This document shows, in pieces, positions 55,259 to 64,000 of a stretch of DNA of 64,000 bases. The notes under the pieces were generated by a model. That model searched no databases, was not told the DNA's origin, and saw nothing but the letters and a program-made list of their open reading frames with translations. The translations under genes were made by a program, and so were the position numbers. The stretch lies in assembly GCF_000264995.1 (NCBI RefSeq), contig NW_006767437.1, positions 1,223,946 to 1,287,945 of the forward strand. The letters are read 5' to 3'. Origin of the DNA: Punctularia strigosozonata HHB-11173 SS5 (taxonomy: Eukaryota > Basidiomycota > Agaricomycetes > Corticiales > Punctulariaceae). Position 1 is the first letter of the stretch. The number at the start of each line of letters is the position of its first letter.

Positions 55259-58200
55259 TCATGAGAGGTCGTCGAGAGAAGGAGGGAACGGCGCCGGTCG
55301 CAGCGCCTCACCGTGCACCCTGACACGGTACAGGCACGTGAACTCGTCCTGGCCCCAGTTACTCTCCACGCGGAGGGCGACGAGTCCAACGTCGATCCCG
55401 AGCGCCATGTACTCCTCGTCAGCCGCGAACGTCTGGATGTTCTCCGGCGAGTGCACGTCGTAGGTGAGCTTCGCCACGCGAATCCACGGGGCGGATGTCG
55501 GCAGCGTCTCCGGAACCGCAGGCTCCTCGTCCTCCTCCACAACCGTCACGCTCTCGTCGTCGATCTCGGCCGCGACCCTGCGCTCTTCTCGGAGTCGCGC
55601 CTTCTCCGCCTTCCACGCCTCAAACTTGGCCACGTTCTCCGAGCCCTCGACCATGCCCCAGAGCTCCATCTCGCGCGGCGCCGAGCGCATGTCGAACGCG
55701 ACCTCCTTCGCGACGTGGTCGATCGTCACCTCCGTCACGAACACGGGCGCACTCAGCTGGATCCCGAGCTGGCCCTGAGACCCACGGAACGGCCAGCAGT
55801 GGCCGACAGCGAGCTCGTGGTGGAGCGCCGTCACGGGCGGGCGGCCGACCGCGTATCCGCGCCCGGTGAGGAAGCCGAGCACGTTTCCGCGTACGCCCGC
55901 CGGCCGGATCTCGTACGTCTCGCTCGTCAGCTGCGGGATCACGCCTGCGCCGGCCGAATAGAGCGCAAAGTCCTGGCGCGCGATCACGTCCTTCGAGTAC
56001 CGGCCGACGGCGGTGTCGACGAGGTGACCGATCAGCTTCGTCACGTCCTGCCCATCCGCCGACTTGATGGTGAGCGCCGACTTGCCCGCTGTCGAGGTCG
56101 CGAGCTTGTGCCACCAGCGCTCCGCCGCCGCCGCCTTGCTGGGATCCGCCTTCAGCGCATTCTTGCTCGCCTCGAGCGCATCCTTCACGCCGCCCTCGAC
56201 GCCGCCGAGCCGCTCCTCGAGCGCCTTCAGCCGCGCCCGCGCCTCCTCGTCGCTCCCGATGGACGGGCGGCGCGCCGCAGCAGCGACCTGGCTCTGCAGG
56301 CTCTGGATCTCCCGCCGCACCTCGCCCAGGCCCTCGCGCTCCCATTTCCGCGCCTGCTCCTCCGACTGGCCAACGCGCGCGGCCTCTTGCCTGACCTTCG
56401 CCTCGAGCGACGCCAGCCGACCCGCGAGACCCTCCCGCCCGCGTGTCTCTTCCTCGAGCCGATGGCGCTCTCGCACGCTTTCCGCCGACATGCCCGAAAA
56501 CGCGGTTTCTAACCGCTGCAGACGAGACGCAAGTTCGGCGAGGTCCGACGCAGGGATGCTCGGCGCCTGGTACTCGTACCCTCCACGGCTGCGGCTGGGG
56601 ACGAAGCCTGATAGCGGGTCGCGAAGGAAGTACCACGCCGCGTACAGCCCGAGGCCGGTAACCAGATACTTGGTCGCTGTGACTGCTGCCTTTGAGCGCC
56701 GCCGGCCGGCAAAGAATTCAACTGGCCGCTTGAGCGTCACGTCGTAGATCGCGCCGAGAATCCACCCGAGGGTGAGCGTCACGAAGGACAACGCGCGGAA
56801 GACGAGCGCGACGAGTCCCATGACCATACGCCATACGAGGTGCACGAGCCGCCCGAGGAAGCCGCCGACGGAAAACTTGCCGCGCCGCATCTTTGGGGCG
56901 GCGGGGATGTAGGCGTCGTCGATGAGCGGGGGTTCGTCAAGCTCGGGGATGGACTGAAGCCCTTGTTCGACGTCGAATGTGTCGTTGACGCCGCTCGCGT
57001 CGAAGCTGTCGCCCATCTCGCGCGACACGGACGCGCGATGTATCGCATTCTGCAGCGGCTGGGCTGTGCGGGAAACGGATGCTCGTTGTGACATGGAGCG
57101 CTACAGCCAACGCTAGTCAGTGGGAGCGCTCTTCTCGCCGAAGTCGTGACGTACCTGCTCGCTAATCTGCTCTTCCTCTTCACTTCCTGATTCTGCATCA
57201 TCGTCATCGCCTCCGTTGCCTCCTTTCTTTCCTTTCCTCTTCCTCCTTTTATCATATCCTGCCACAGGCAACGTCGTCAAGGGCCCGCCCACGCTATCGC
57301 GCTTGCCCTTCTTTCTCCTCCTCCTCCTTCCTCCATCACTCACTTCCTCTTCTGATTCTTCGAAGTCTGACGCCGACGGCTTATATGCGCGGTTATCCTC
57401 CGAAATCTTGTTCTTCCTATTCGCGGTGCTCGTCGTCCTCCTATGCGCCGACGACGCCTTCTCCTTTTCTGCCTGATAGTCCCGCTCCTCCTGGGAATAG
57501 TCGTAGCTCTCCTCCTGCCCGCGCCCGTTCGCGGTCGGGGCCGGCTGCTCCGGCTCACGCGACCGCTGGCGCATGAATATGGACAGCGGCTGGACGGCGG
57601 CCTGCGCCATGTCGAGCGCCTGTCCAAATGGACTCTTCGCGCGGCTCAAGAGTGACGAGGTCTGCGACGGCTCGTCCTCGCCCTCGGAATCGGGCACGTG
57701 CCGCACGGACGCGGCCTTGCCCAGCGGGCGGCGGCCCGCCATCTGCGACGAGCGGCTCGGGGGCGGGTTCAGCCGGCGCTGGATGATCGACTGCGTCTCC
57801 TTCTCATATTCGACGGAGGTGCTGCGCGGGACGCGAGCCTTCGTTTGGGAGCCGGACGCCCAGGCGTAGCTGTTCGGGTTGGTGGTGGCGGAGGGGGGTG
57901 GTTGGTTGGTCGGCATGTCGGCGACGCCGGCGGCTTGTTGAATGGCGTTGGCGATCTGGACGGAGGTGTCCTTCACTGCCCAGTGCGCGGGGTCGGGCGG
58001 GGTGGTGACCACGCGCGGGCCGTGTGAGCGGGGCTTGCTGGTTCCAGCCGGCGCGGAGGGCTCCTTGCCGTGCTTAGGCGGAGACCGCGTCTGGAGCGTA
58101 GGAGCTCTAGGATATCGCAGGGGAACCGTCAGCGATGAGTGCAAGGAAGACAATGCGTCAGATGTATGAACTCACCCGTAGGCGTAGGACGAGGGGATGG

Positions 58201-58309
58201 CACGCGAGGCGGAGGGTTCCTTGGGCGGCGCGTTTGGGTTGGGTTTTCCGAGAAAGGTGTAGTGGTCGAGACGCCTGCCTTGGCCGAGCGGTGTGCTCGA
58301 GAATGACAT
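55259..58309 (-). CDS. SUN-domain nuclear envelope protein (Sad1/UNC-84-like)
   Basis: SUN proteins span the inner nuclear membrane and bind KASH proteins to couple nucleus and cytoskeleton. Exons 58309-58176, 58106-57155 and 57100-55259 total 2928 nt (975 residues). The start MSFSSTPLGQGRRLDHYTFL opens about 370 disordered, charged nucleoplasmic residues with Lys/Arg clusters (GGRRRRRKKGKRDS). Two hydrophobic segments follow: VHLVWRMVMGLVALVFRALS and ATKYLVTGLGLYAAWYFLR. Then comes a lumenal coiled coil (LASRLQRLETAFSGMSAESV through EARARLKALEERLGGVEG). The SUN domain occupies the last 250 residues: DFALYSAGAGVIPQLTSETY, HCWPFRGSQGQLGIQLSAPV, VTEVTIDHVAKEVAFDMRSA, PREMELWGMVEGSE and GLVALRVESNWGQDEFTCLY. 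An acidic insert (DDESVTVVEEDEEP) splits the domain. Confidence 0.9.
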
Positions 58310-59009
58310 ATAAGACGGTGGCTGGACACGCGAGGGGGGGATGAGCAGCCACGTTCGGGTGGGAGTTGCTGGTTGTTATCTATGACGAGGGGGCGGCGGC
58401 GACGCGGGGGACGACGACGACGAGGGGCGGTGTGTGTGCTAATCGCGGTGCGGAGGGCGCGTGGAGGGCGCGCGCCGATGGGGGTCGGATGCAAGTTTGG
58501 TCGAGGCGCGCAAACCGCGAGGCGGGAGATGTCACTCAACGAGGGCCGCAGAGTGACACATTGTTCCCTGGTCACACATTGTTCTCGTTTTGGCCTTGTT
58601 TGGTCACACGCCGTGGCTAAGCCACAGCACCGCCACCCCCTTTTCAAGCACAATAGCGATCTCAGATGCGAGTGGCAAAGCACGGTCAACACACTCGTGC
58701 TAAGTAGAAGGACATGGCAAGCTTAAGATGGGCACGAAACGGGGATAAAGGAAAGCAACGAATTTGATTTGATATCGACAGCAAGATGATCTATACTAGT
58801 GTACAATGCGCTCCGATACCCGAAAGCACTACACTACAAGGATACCATTAATTGATTCCAATCCGTAAATATCCGTGCCCACTGCAGTTGTCCCATCCAC
58901 AGAACATAGCCCGTGTGTGTTCATTCTTCATCATCAGCTTCATCGTCGAAAGCGTCGTCATGATAGTTTCGTCCCTCTGAAAGCGTTCGCGTCGACCCCA
59001 CCATCGTTG
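58310..59009. other. Intergenic, no gene recognised
   Basis: GC-rich next to the SUN start, then AT-rich. It contains only shadow frames. Confidence 0.35.
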
Positions 59010-60704
59010 TCACCTGTCGAGGGCTGCCACGATGGACTCCAGAACTACCTTCGGCTTTAGCAGCAGCGTCTCGTCCATCGTGCCCTCCTCGTCCTCTTCC
59101 TCGCCCGCGTCCTCCTTCCGCGTCGTACACCTCAACCCGAGCTCCGTGCAACACAATACCTTCGCCCTCCCAGCAGCCGCAGCTTGAGCCGCCGCCGCCT
59201 CCCCGTCCTCCGCCGCGTCGCACATCTCCGTCGCATCGTACGCCGTCCCTTGCGGCACCGTACCCACCTCGAAATTCGTGCTCAATATCTCCTCCCTCGT
59301 CACCTGCGCCAGCTTTCCCACCGCGAGCACGATCCTCCTCAGCTGCGGCCCAAAGCGCGTCTTGAGCGCGACCGGCGCCGCAAATGCCGCCTGCGCCTCG
59401 CGACATCCCGCCGCTGCGAGCAGGTCCGCCGTCCACCTGAGCATCGTCGCCGCGAGCTCGTTCAGCGCGTGCTCCTCCACCGTCCTGTACAGCGCCCGGA
59501 TGTGGTGGTGCGTGAGCGCTCGCCAGCGTGCGGACGTCGCCTGCGCCCGCGTTGCGCGCATATGCTCGTAGATCTGGCACAGCAGCATGTCGTACTTGCT
59601 CGCCAGCCCCGGGCAGAAGCTCGCGAAGAACCGGGCCACGCACGCCGACAACAGCGACTGCAGCGCGAACTGGACCAAGATCGGGTCCCGGCCGTGATCC
59701 CGGCTGGCGAGCACGCGCACGAACCCGGGCCCGAGCCTCGCCGCCGTGTCCTGGATCGCCTGCACCGCCGGTTTCGCCGGCGAATTTCTGGCCCCTCCCC
59801 GCGTCGTCGTCGTCGCGCACAGCTCCGAGACGCCCGCCGCGAACTGGAGCACCTCCGAGTTGAGATCCCGCACGGCCTCGCACACGTCCGCACCGGACCA
59901 CTCGTCGGTCTTGGTGCAGAACACCTCGAGGCTCTTCTGCCTCGCCCTGGCCTCCGCCTCCGACCACGCCTTGCGCGGCACGGCCGTCGCGACCTCCCGT
60001 CCGTTCCTCGCCGCGACGTGAAACGAGCGCTTCGGGCGGAGCGTGCCCTGCTCGCGCTCCGCCTGCATCTTCAATGACGCCGCGTTCACCTGTTGCAGCG
60101 CGCGCCGGTCCTCCTCCCGCTCCCGCTGGTGCTCCTCCACGAGCCGCGCCATCTCCCGCTTCAGCCGCTCGATCTCCCCGTCCCGCGCCCTCAGCATCTC
60201 CCGCGTCTCCCTTACGGCGCGCTCCAGCAATCGGCACCGATCGCGCATCGCGGCCACGTCCGCGTGCTCATGCTTCATCCCGTCGTCCTCGTCCGTCTGC
60301 ACTTGTACGGCTCGCGTAGATATACTCGTAGCGGTAGCTTGATTCTTTTCAGTGTTGGTGGGGGTGGTGAAGGCGGCGGGAGGATAGGCGGTGGCGAGTG
60401 GCCGAGTGCTTCCCTGGCAAACGCGGCAGCGTGCGGGGGAGTCGGAGCGCCCGCGGACTCGATCGCCCGATAGCGTGACCCTCACGAACGTCCTGTCCTG
60501 TCCCTCGACGACGCGGATGCGAAACGGCGAGCTGGTCCGCGCTCTCGAGTGGCTGCTCCTGCGCTCGGTGCTGCCGTGTGCGCTGATGGATCGTGGCTCG
60601 ACGGCGGCGGTGGGGACGCCGTCGGATCTGTGATATACGGGCGACTCCCGGCGCGAGGACGAGCGGAGATAGTCTCGCGAGCTTACTCTGGACACGGGCA
60701 GCAT
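59010..60704 (-). CDS. Hypothetical coiled-coil protein, 564 residues
   Basis: A single-exon frame from the ATG at 60704 to the stop at 59010. I do not recognise the family. The first 110 residues are Ser/Arg-rich (SSSRRESPVYHRSD, RRSSHSRARTSSPFRIRVVE) and contain a CRVCQG pair. Residues about 145-215 form a strong coiled coil: MRDRCRLLERAVRETREMLR, then IERLKREMARLVEEHQRERE. The C-terminal 300 residues are helical and globular: VQFALQSLLSACVARFFASF, LLCQIYEHMRATRAQATSAR, LNELAATMLRWTADLLAAAG and TRFGPQLRRIVLAVGKLAQV. They end in an acidic stretch and LLLKPKVVLESIVAALDR. Strong third-position GC supports real coding. Basidiomycetes have many such proteins without a known role, and a regulatory function is only a guess. 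Confidence 0.7.
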   Translation of the reverse strand: MLPVSRVSSRDYLRSSSRRESPVYHRSDGVPTAAVEPRSISAHGSTERRSSHSRARTSSPFRIRVVEGQDRTFVRVTLSGDRVRGRSDSPARCRVCQGSTRPLATAYPPAAFTTPTNTEKNQATATSISTRAVQVQTDEDDGMKHEHADVAAMRDRCRLLERAVRETREMLRARDGEIERLKREMARLVEEHQREREEDRRALQQVNAASLKMQAEREQGTLRPKRSFHVAARNGREVATAVPRKAWSEAEARARQKSLEVFCTKTDEWSGADVCEAVRDLNSEVLQFAAGVSELCATTTTRGGARNSPAKPAVQAIQDTAARLGPGFVRVLASRDHGRDPILVQFALQSLLSACVARFFASFCPGLASKYDMLLCQIYEHMRATRAQATSARWRALTHHHIRALYRTVEEHALNELAATMLRWTADLLAAAGCREAQAAFAAPVALKTRFGPQLRRIVLAVGKLAQVTREEILSTNFEVGTVPQGTAYDATEMCDAAEDGEAAAAQAAAAGRAKVLCCTELGLRCTTRKEDAGEEEDEEGTMDETLLLKPKVVLESIVAALDR

Positions 60705-62003
60705 CGTCGCGGGGCGGGAGAGTCTCCGTCAGTTCTGGAGCGAAAACAAGCTTTCATGCAATCAATCGCGCTCACGGTCAGCCGCTCTCGAATGCACAGC
60801 GGATTGTAGATGGACGGCTGGCTTCCTCTTCCCTTCTTCTGCCCGTTGTGGTGAGGATCCGTCCGGTGTGTGATTCTGAGTGAAGCTCGCTGTTGGGCAC
60901 GTTGGATGCGCGCCGTGGAAGGATGTGACAGAAACGCGAGGCAAGGCAAGTGCCCACCGGAGCTGACTGTGGCCGAGATTTACATCATGTTGGTGGCGGT
61001 ATCCGCGATGCGGGTTGTCACAAACCACCGGCCACATTCCGCTAAAATTCTGATTGCCTGTGATTGCCATCTACACAATATTCGATCCAAGTTCAAGCAT
61101 CTGAAAGGGAACACCTCGTTCACAGGTTGGATATAGATTGGCAAGTGTGTTTGCTGCCTCAGAGTCCAGCCTGCGTCGCTTTGCGCAGGCATTGACATGT
61201 CTCGAGGTCGAACCTGAAGACAGTCATCTTTTTCGGCGCATACACAGCAGTTCTACTGATCAATGTACTTTTCGAAAGGTAGTACTATAAGATCGTCTGT
61301 CTGCGCAACGTGCCCCAGATTGAAAACAATGCACCGCCGAGGCTGAATGCCCTCCCAGCGGATGCCTTGGTTGTACGTGTCACCCCTATCCTAGGAGATC
61401 GCGATCGTAAAGCCGCTTTTTGAGTTGGAAGGTTCTCGAACGAGTGCACCTTACCAGCAAGTGGACGGTGGGAGCAACGATTCTATCCTCAGGAGTCGTT
61501 TGATATATCAACAGGCGTCCGCTACAGTAGGCATTGATGACAAGGGAGCGGAAGTGTGTGATCTAACGGTATGCTGTATACTTTACTCTCCTGCAGTCTA
61601 GTTACGCTTATGTCCTTGGTTATTGATAATAGCATGCGTACAGGTAGTGCAACGGGACCCCAAGATAAGAAAAAACACAAGCCGTCCGTAGTACGAAGAT
61701 ATGCTCCCCAAGTTTCGTGTTCTATTTCATGTAAACTCAGGTGTGCGCGCCCTAATCCCCCTAGACAAATTTGAATGCACGAAATATTACATAGCGAGCG
61801 CATTTACAAAACGGGCGATACCGATCTTCCAGAGCGAAGATTATAGAAATTTACAAGACTGAGCTGACATTCAACAAGTCGGAACACACGACTCGTCGGT
61901 GGAAACAATTGTAGACTGGAGCAGGTACGAGTGACAATAGGTCAGGCATACTCGAAGCGCTTGCATCACTACTTAGCATAGCAGATATCAGCGCCTGCCA
62001 CTA
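60705..62003. other. Long intergenic stretch, no gene recognised
   Basis: About 1.3 kb of mixed composition, AT-rich toward 61700-61990. Only short frames without motifs are present. Confidence 0.4.
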
Positions 62004-63955
62004 TTACTGGCCCGTCGTTGTGAGCTTTTGAAGATGTTCAACAACATGCACGAAACTCTCACTTATGATCAGGTGCTCACCGGGACTGGCATTCGAGGAA
62101 ATGCGGCGTGAGTAATGTATTCTGACTTTCTGTAGCGGAAGTCCGATGCTGAATAGGTCTCTCTCTATGTCGGGTACTCCCGCATAGGGCTGCCCTTTCG
62201 TGTCGATGATCTCGCAGTCGAATCTGGGCAGCAAGAGCACACTAACAACCTTCAGCAACGTCTTGGCGAACCTCTGACCAGGGCAAGCGTAATTGCCTAT
62301 GGACATAAGTAAGCCTAACGGCGATCCTTTGATATCGCGTGATTGACTGACCGTAGCCCCAGCCTAACGACGCGAGTGGCTTTGCTTCGGCTTTTGACAG
62401 ATCGCGGTCCGGCTTGAACTCCTGCGGATGCTCGTATATCTCCTCGTCGAGGTTCGCTTCCTCTGTCATGAGCAAAACAAAGTCTCCGCTGCGAATGGTA
62501 TGGCCTTCAACTGTCAGGTCCGATCCCGTATTCCTACGTGGCAACGCTCCGATCGCAACGAGCCTCACGGTTTCCTGTATACATGATTCAAGGATCGGTA
62601 GTTCTGACTCCCATGCACTCAGACCGATTGTGCCCAATGCTTCGGCCGTCAGATGGGAAGAGCCGGGACAGTTCCTGGACACAAACTGCGAAATCTCGGC
62701 GTTAACCTTCATGTGCCATTCGGGATGCTGAATCAGATAAACTACAAAATCGTATGTGAGCCGAGATAGCGCGACTCTAGGAAATGGCAGACCATGGAGC
62801 CATATCAACATTGCGCTTGTTGTGGAAGACGCGGCGAACGTCGACATGGCTGTGAGCTAGCAATATCATGTTTCCAGTCAATTCTCGTCAGAACGCAAAC
62901 TCGGTCAGCGAAACTCGCCTGTACGCATGTCACCAAGTCCACGTTATCGTCGAGAACTACTTGCAGTACATCCTGCCCTACGGTTTTTGATGTGCGACGT
63001 TCCGCGGCGACCCTTCTGACTAATAAGAAAATCCGCAGGCTTCCCAGCCAACAGCGCACCCGACTAGGGGTTGGAATCAACGGGAACAGCAGACTGTGAG
63101 GCTGGGCACTCTCGTTGAGCCATCGAAAGGCATGCATTGCGTAGGTGACCGTATCTTCGTCATCTGCCGCTTCGGAGCCGAGCGCAATGCGCAGGCCTAT
63201 TCTAAAGACAATCTGAGCCAGGGATAAGTCAATATGCACGAACTGAAGGTGGAAGTTGACCAACTTTCGGATACATTTCGAACGGATCGATGATTCCGGA
63301 TTCTCCCCACTGCTCAAGCGTCTCCGAAAGAGCTTTGATGGTGGGTACTATTTCTGTGAGACATTCAGTCCGAAGATAAGAGCCTTTATACAGCACTCTT
63401 ACGAGACTCTATGGCTTCTGTGCGCATGAATTGGCGAAGGAAAGGTCCGGCGCTGTCATGTGAACCAGAATGCCGATTTTTCACAAACATGCGTTGCAAC
63501 CCAGGTCCCTGAGCAGCAGCTGAACTCAGCAATGTGTATACCTATCCTTGGATAGCATCACTCTCACCAACATACTATATCCTTGCATAAAGCTGAATGA
63601 CCTATGGGTGAAACACACCTTCTTGGCCACATCTCCAGCCGGAAGAACAATATGCACCTGTTATGTGAGTGCTTTCAGTGGTATGAAGGCATTCAACTTA
63701 GACCGACAATCTTACGCCGCAGATTGTGAACCTGATCCAAGACGACGGGAATGTTGCGCGCAGATTGCGGATGTAACGGTAAGGATCCAAAGCGAAGTCG
63801 ATCGATCCAACGAAAGGCAGGCCGCGAATCACAAGCGTGTTCGACTCCTGTTCCAACCTGACAACTTTATGACTGGAGAACCATGTATATAATCCCCATA
63901 GGGGCATTGCGAGGGCGCAGGTTAAGGTGGCCTGGACTAGAGGTGACAGTGGCAT
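62004..63955 (-). CDS. Cytochrome P450 monooxygenase
   Basis: A membrane-anchored haem-thiolate oxygenase. The start at 63955 reads MPLSPLVQATLTCALAMPLW, a hydrophobic ER anchor, followed by the Pro-rich-hinge-like RGLPFVGSIDFALDPYRYI. The I-helix is TFAASSTTSAMLIWLH, continued across a 51-bp intron by VYLIQHPEWHMKVNAEISQF. The oxygen-activation motif thus has Thr-Thr, but Ser where an acid is usual. The K-helix E-x-x-R is LESCIQETVRL. PDRD lies in the PERF region (EFKPDRDLSK). The haem loop LGWGYG-NYACPGQRFAK is split by an intron and has W-G-Y-G-N-Y-A-C-P-G, with Trp for the usual Phe. Around nine exons are implied and the middle exons (62850-63700) are only partly resolved. Substrate unknown. 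Other secondary-metabolism genes are not seen in the window. Confidence 0.8.
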
Positions 63956-64000
63956 GACGACTTGGAAGGGAAAGGCCGCTGCTTGAGTGCCGGCTCGTAT

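Noticed and set aside
55313-56636. Long Arg/Ala-rich frames over the SUN gene on both strands
   Set aside because: They overlap a clear SUN domain in another frame and have no motifs.
58921-60237. 438-codon open frame on the minus strand, Gly/Ala/Arg-rich
   Set aside because: It is a shadow frame of the 564-residue coiled-coil gene, caused by high third-position GC. No ATG, motif or balanced composition supports it.

Overview
The window is nuclear DNA of a filamentous basidiomycete, most likely an Agaricomycete of the polypore type. Genes are densely packed on both strands. They are broken by many short introns (about 50-65 bp) with GTRNGT-like donors and YAG acceptors. The gene content is also typical: DUF6535 membrane proteins, an expanded F-box/LRR family, an Hsp70-like protein, a small secreted protein and a cytochrome P450. 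No organelle, plasmid, CRISPR, rRNA or tRNA signal was seen, and no retroelement was recognised.

Left part (1-17.9 kb): an unstable duplicated block. Three DUF6535 genes lie in the same direction (minus) at 447-3028, 7621-10509 and 11646-14690. The first looks whole. The second carries a 123-bp terminal-inverted-repeat element in a coding exon. The third has an in-frame TGA. Copies 1 and 2 are each followed, on the opposite strand, by a decayed acetate kinase piece, so the duplicated unit was probably DUF6535 plus acetate kinase. An F-box gene (5.2-6.9 kb) sits between the copies. The block ends at the autophagy scaffold gene ATG17 (15.3-17.4 kb). A probable relic of the large molybdopterin synthase subunit follows.

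Middle part (18-35 kb): F-box/LRR relatives at 18.0-19.5 kb (frameshifted), 24.7-26.1 kb and 27.5-29.1 kb, plus fragments at 26.3-26.7 and 29.3-29.4 kb. A 681-bp non-autonomous DNA transposon with 24-bp inverted ends and a TA target duplication abuts one fragment. Between them are a four-exon gene of unknown function (20.2-21.8 kb) and a small protein with a mitochondrial-looking N-terminus. Exon by exon, I join an Hsp70-type ATPase to a Ser/Pro-rich, Ala/Glu/Lys coiled-coil and Lys/Gly tail at 29.9-35.3 kb, giving one 1590-residue protein.

Right part (35.5-64 kb): mainly conserved single-copy housekeeping genes. They are EFM4 methyltransferase, SGD1/NOM1 ribosome-biogenesis factor, carnitine acetyltransferase, a GNAT enzyme, RMI1, a Sec14-like protein, a proline iminopeptidase and a SUN-domain nuclear envelope protein. 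Accessory genes lie among them: an AT-rich UPF1-like helicase fused to a degenerate 3'-5' exonuclease-like domain (40.0-42.9 kb), a small Cys-rich secreted protein (46.8-47.4 kb), an unknown coiled-coil protein (59.0-60.7 kb) and a P450 at the right edge.

The most interesting candidates are the Hsp70-coiled-coil fusion, the exonuclease-like/helicase gene, the two inverted-repeat elements and the DUF6535 block with its copies in different states of decay. Exon limits come from reading frames and splice consensus only. Family names come from recognised motifs, not from database searches.
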